DNA of 64,000 nt. Source: Christiangramia bathymodioli (GTDB lineage Bacteria; Bacteroidota; Bacteroidia; Flavobacteriales; Flavobacteriaceae). Location: contig SRSL01000001.1 in assembly GCA_009735695.1 (NCBI GenBank), forward strand, positions 806,048 to 870,047, given 5' to 3'. Both the position numbers and the translations under genes were made by a program. Below the pieces are notes generated by a model, which searched no databases, was not told the origin of the DNA, and saw nothing but the letters and a program-made list of their open reading frames with translations. Positions 60,598 to 64,000 of the stretch are shown one piece after another (positions within the stretch are counted from its first letter, which is position 1; each line of letters begins with the position of its first letter).

Positions 60598-61197
60598 TTT
60601 ATCATGGACCTTGGTGTGCTCACCCTCATTCCACTTGGTTAGAATATCGGTAGCCACTGCAGCCCCACTACCACTGGCAATCACCACCTGACTCCTCCAT
60701 CCAGCAAGGGTTCCGGCAACATACAGCCCTGGCTTTACAAGGTGATCCTCATTTTTTAACTGAACACGGTTCTTGGAAAGTTTTGCCTTTTCATGGGGGA
60801 TCAAATATTCTTCAAGCCCCTTTATCCTGAACGGGCTTGTATATCCAACCGTTACTACAATATCGGTTGCGGAATATTCGGCTTTATTAGTGATAACCTT
60901 GTATCCTCCTTCAATTTCGCGGATCTCCTTTACCTTTTCCTTTTCGATCCTGGTTAGTTGAGGATAGAGCTCCTGCAGCTGATATGCCGCATTAGTCAAA
61001 ACATCCTTTCCGTTGCTTGCGGCTGGAATTCCGAAGGCATTATTCAGTAAGGCTGAATGCAGATGAGAGGTTTTCTGATGAAGGATAATTCCCGCTTTTT
61101 TATTTTCAGCGTAAGGCTTTTCCATAGCCGAACCAATTACGAGCGCACAGGATAATCCCGCAGCGCCTCCTCCTATGATCAATACATCAAAATCCAT
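60589..61197 (-). CDS. Short FAD-dependent oxidoreductase
   Basis: The 202-residue protein has the FAD motif VLIIGGGAAGLSCAL at the N-terminus and a C-terminal GLYVAGTLAG segment, as in thioredoxin reductase-like proteins, but lacks the NADPH domain and CxxC. Start overlaps nothing; the next gene begins 3 bases upstream. Confidence 0.82.
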   Translation of the reverse strand: MDFDVLIIGGGAAGLSCALVIGSAMEKPYAENKKAGIILHQKTSHLHSALLNNAFGIPAASNGKDVLTNAAYQLQELYPQLTRIEKEKVKEIREIEGGYKVITNKAEYSATDIVVTVGYTSPFRIKGLEEYLIPHEKAKLSKNRVQLKNEDHLVKPGLYVAGTLAGWRSQVVIASGSGAAVATDILTKWNEGEHTKVHDKLA

Positions 61198-61200
61198 GGT

Positions 61201-61395
61201 TTAGCGTCTTTTTTTATCGATCCCGCGAGAAACAAGCAGAATAAGCATAAGTACAATCACACAAAGACTGGCAAGTATCACGATCATCGCCTGACCGCTT
61301 TCGTTCGCCAGAATGTCGTTAAAATCCAGTACGCTTACACTGATACCTATGAAAACAAGGGCCAGGAAAATAATAGTGTATATAAAATATTTCAT
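61201..61395 (-). CDS. Small two-span membrane protein
   Basis: The 64-residue protein has two spans (about 5-24 and 37-56) and a basic tail. Overlaps the MarC-family gene by 4 bases. Unknown. Confidence 0.7.
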   Translation of the reverse strand: MKYFIYTIIFLALVFIGISVSVLDFNDILANESGQAMIVILASLCVIVLMLILLVSRGIDKKRR

Positions 61396-61973
61396 GAAAA
61401 TAAACTCTGAATGTTTTCGGCGAAGAGCTTTACGGCAATAGCCAGCAAAATAACCCCGAAAATCTTTCTAATTACATTAATACCCTGGCTCCCGAGTACC
61501 TTCTCGATCTTGGCTGAAGATTTTAGAACCAGGTATACAAATATAATATTGATAAGTATAGCTACAATGATATTTGCCATTTCATATTCTGCCTGGAGCG
61601 AAACCAGGGATGTCAGGGTACCCGCTCCTGCAACCAGAGGAAATGCCAGCGGGACAATAGAAGCGGTTTCCGGTGCATCATCTTTGTACAGACTAATACC
61701 CAGGATCATCTCCAGGGCCAGGAAGAACAGGATAAATGAACCTGCCACCGCGAATGAATTCACATCGATTCCTATTAAATTCAGTATCTCCTTTCCTACG
61801 AAAAGAAAGACCACCATGATGATCCCGGCGACAATCGAAGCTTTTTCACTTTGAATATGTCCAACTTTCTTTCTAAGATCGATTATAATCGGGATGCTCC
61901 CGATAATATCGATCACTGCAAACAAAACCATCCCGGCAGTAAATATCTGTTTGATGTCGAATACCTGAACCAT
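61392..61973 (-). CDS. MarC-family membrane protein
   Basis: The 193-residue protein has six predicted spans and the MarC-type PLAFPLVAGAGTLTSL motif. Function of the family is uncertain despite its name. Confidence 0.9.
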   Translation of the reverse strand: MVQVFDIKQIFTAGMVLFAVIDIIGSIPIIIDLRKKVGHIQSEKASIVAGIIMVVFLFVGKEILNLIGIDVNSFAVAGSFILFFLALEMILGISLYKDDAPETASIVPLAFPLVAGAGTLTSLVSLQAEYEMANIIVAILINIIFVYLVLKSSAKIEKVLGSQGINVIRKIFGVILLAIAVKLFAENIQSLFS

Positions 61974-62108
61974 AGCTCTCTTCTTTTTAAAATGGCCGGC
62001 AAAAGTAATTTTTCCTGTCTGATTGCCAATGCATAAGCCACGTTAAATTTGTGTAAATTTTATTCTCATCTTCCTTCCAGCTCTGTGCTATAAATTTATC
62101 TTTGCAGC

Positions 62109-62681
62109 ATGTTTCAACTAGGTAAGACTTTAGTCTCTGAAGAGATCATAAAAAACGATTTTGTATGCAACCTTTCGGCATGCAAGGGAGCTTGTTGTAT
62201 AGATGGGGAGGCCGGTGCACCGGTAGAACCTGAAGAAAGGGAAATCATGGAAAAGATCTACCCAAAGGTAGAGCCATACTTACGCCCTGAAGGTATTGAA
62301 GCCATAAAAGAGCAGGGAGTTTATATAACTCGTGATAATGGCGAAATTGAAACACCGCTTATCAATGGGGCTGATTGTGCTTATGTGAATTTTGATGAAA
62401 AAGGTACGGCTTTATGCGCGATCGAGGAAGCGTACAATGCCGGAGAGATCGACTGGAAAAAGCCGGTTTCCTGCCACCTGTACCCTGTAAGAATCCAGGA
62501 ATACAGCTCATTTTCTGCTATCAATTATCACCGCTGGCAAATTTGTGACGATGCCTGTAGCCTGGGCAAGGAGTTACAGGTGCCTATCTATAAATTCGTT
62601 AAGGATGCGCTGATCAGGAAATACGGAGAAGACTGGTACAAGGAACTGGAGCTGGTAGCTACCGAATGGAAGAAAAAATAA
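62109..62681 (+). CDS. DUF3109 Cys-rich protein
   Basis: The 190-residue protein has the pattern CNLSACKGACCIDGEAGAPVE and later CHLYPVRI and CDDACSLG, characteristic of DUF3109 proteins that may hold an Fe-S or zinc site. Common single gene in Bacteroidota. Confidence 0.88.
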   Translation: MFQLGKTLVSEEIIKNDFVCNLSACKGACCIDGEAGAPVEPEEREIMEKIYPKVEPYLRPEGIEAIKEQGVYITRDNGEIETPLINGADCAYVNFDEKGTALCAIEEAYNAGEIDWKKPVSCHLYPVRIQEYSSFSAINYHRWQICDDACSLGKELQVPIYKFVKDALIRKYGEDWYKELELVATEWKKK

Positions 62682-63260
62682 TGTAAACTGCTGTTTTACA
62701 AAACTCTATTATTTTTTATTGTTGAAATTTCTTAACTTAACAATCACTTCAAAATCAATGTTTTGGAGTAGTTTTTAGAACAGGAATTCTCCTGTTATCC
62801 CCCCGCTGAAAAAATAAATAAGCTGAAATCTGTTAGCAGGAAAAAACCTGAGATGATTTCCCGATTTAAATTGAAAATAACTACCCTTACCGATTTTAGT
62901 GTTTAACCAGCCAAAAGATCAGGTAATTCTGTTTTCTGAAAACCGGCAAATATGCCGGTTTTCTTTTGTTAAGAACAGGCAAACCATTTTAGAATATCGA
63001 TAATTCCAATCATTTGTTGACAAGTCAAAATCCAAACTGACAATTTTCCTTCATAAAATTATTAACATGTTATAAAACTTTGTTTATCAGTGTTTTAATC
63101 ACACTTTTTAACAAACCTGAATGAAAACATTGAGTTTGTCGTGTTGAAAACTTTGTTGAAAACGTTTAACCCCGCAGCTTTCATTTTCAACAAGTATTTT
63201 AAATATTTGTTAAACCATTAACAACCAAAGCACTAAAAGTCTTAAAAAATTAATAAAACC
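62682..63260. other. Intergenic region before nrdB
   Basis: Holds three hairpins: AACAGGA-ATTC-TCCTGTT (about 62778-62795), CAGG-AAAAAA-CCTG (about 62840) and a terminator-like AACCGGCA-AATA-TGCCGGTT with T-rich tail (62941-62966), which may mark the end of a small RNA. Nearer nrdB, TTGAAAAC is repeated with a 12-base period (63144, 63156) and inverted TTTTCAACAA at 63184, probably regulator-binding sites. Confidence 0.45.
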
Positions 63261-64000
63261 ATGAGCCAGATGGAACCGATTTTGCAGGAAAATAAAGATC
63301 GTTTTGTAATCTTTCCGATCAAGCATAATGACATCTGGGACTGGTATAAAAAAATGGAAGCCTGCTTCTGGACCGCTGAAGAAATAGATCTTCACCAGGA
63401 CCTGAACGACTGGAGCCATAAACTAAATAGCGACGAACGCTACTTCATCAAACATATACTCGCATTCTTTGCCGCTTCAGACGGGATCGTAAATGAGAAC
63501 CTTGCAGAGAACTTCGTGAACGAAGTTCAGTATTCTGAAGCCAAGTTCTTTTATGGGTTCCAGATCATGATGGAAAACATTCATTCTGAAACCTATTCCC
63601 TGCTTATCGATACTTATGTAAAAGATGATAAGGAAAAGAACAAATTGTTCAAGGCTATCGAAGTTTTCCCGGCTATCAAGAAAAAAGCAGACTGGGCTTT
63701 AAAATGGATTGAATCTGATTCATTCGCCGAAAGACTCATCGCTTTTGCAGCGGTGGAAGGGATCTTCTTTTCAGGTGCTTTCTGCTCGATCTTCTGGTTG
63801 AAAAAGCGCGGACTCATGCCCGGACTAACCTTCTCAAATGAGTTGATCTCAAGAGATGAAGGTATGCATTGTGATTTTGCAGTTCATCTTCACAATAACC
63901 ACCTGGTAAATAAAGTTCCGAAGGCAAAGATCAGGGAGATCATTATCGACGCGCTGAATATCGAACGAGAATTTATTACCGAATCATTGCCGGTAAGCCT
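63261..64000 (+). CDS. nrdB: Ribonucleotide reductase small subunit, partial
   Basis: Open to the window edge (246 codons seen). It has the class I NrdB motif [13 protein letters not shown] (Glu, His ligands and the radical Tyr) and later [14 protein letters not shown] and [10 protein letters not shown] with further metal ligands. It provides the radical for dNTP synthesis. Confidence 0.95.
   Translation, partial: MSQMEPILQENKDRFVIFPIKHNDIWDWYKKMEACFWTAEEIDLHQDLNDWSHKLNSDERYFIKHILAFFAASDGIVNENLAENFVNEVQYSEAKFFYGFQIMMENIHSETYSLLIDTYVKDDKEKNKLFKAIEVFPAIKKKADWALKWIESDSFAERLIAFAAVEGIFFSGAFCSIFWLKKRGLMPGLTFSNELISRDEGMHCDFAVHLHNNHLVNKVPKAKIREIIIDALNIEREFITESLPVS

Noticed and set aside
1-64000. CRISPR array or insertion sequence
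   Set aside because: No regularly spaced direct repeats with unique spacers and no transposase-like frame were seen.

Overview
The window is chromosomal DNA of a Bacteroidota bacterium, most likely a marine Flavobacteriaceae member of the Gramella/Christiangramia type (inferred from gene content, Bacteroidota-style promoters with a TAnnTTTG -7 box, frequent TTG starts and few Shine-Dalgarno sequences). About three quarters of it (about 3.9 to 51.2 kb) is one apparently complete temperate, tailed prophage, integrated in the 3' half of a tRNA-Leu(CAA) gene. The left junction is a truncated tRNA copy at 3859-3912. The right junction is the intact tRNA at 51165-51246. The tyrosine integrase lies just inside the right junction.

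Left host flank (1-3.85 kb): a minus-strand hexuronate catabolism operon, uxaC-kdgK-eda followed by a TRAP-type binding lipoprotein that runs off the window. It has a recognisable promoter and a perfect 16-bp LacI-type operator.

Prophage layout: a leftward lysogeny side (TerB/BRCT protein, lipoprotein, XRE repressor) faces a rightward early operon across a repressor/operator region at 6.02-6.1 kb. The early/middle region (6.2-19.4 kb) holds many small unknown genes, an NdpA-like nucleoid protein, one C5-cytosine and two N6-adenine methyltransferases, a DUF4406 and a DUF551 protein. It also has two noncoding regions with strong secondary structure: an 8.4-8.84 kb region with a tRNA-like element, and a compact 120-nt RNA candidate at 18.39-18.51 kb. 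The late region (19.4-48.7 kb) runs host-recognition proteins, lysis cassette (metzincin, DUF5675 enzyme, holin-like and overlapping spanin-like genes), S49 prohead protease, capsid, packaging (terminase), portal, head-tail joining, tape measure and tail tip. Small AT-rich cargo genes (morons) sit between late blocks and in a minus-strand cluster at 48.7-49.8 kb.

The main discovery candidate is a six-copy late promoter. Six blocks of the late region are each preceded by TGTCCTTTT, then exactly 19 bases, then a TAnnnTTG -7 box. I found no copy in the flanking chromosome. Most copies follow a terminator, and three place the start codon 4-6 bases after the -7 box. This suggests one phage-specific switch that fires all late units as short or leaderless mRNAs. 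A second repeated signal, ATCTAACGCAACAATTATG, forms the translation start of three early genes.

Right host flank (51.2-64 kb): a decayed GIY-YIG nuclease gene beside the tRNA and a broken tRNA fragment, an MDR oxidoreductase, a small acidic lipoprotein, a TPR histidine kinase/LuxR-type regulator pair, a PAS-like/LuxR regulator, HupE-like protein, dCMP deaminase, S41 protease, flavoprotein, MarC-family protein, DUF3109 protein and the start of nrdB.
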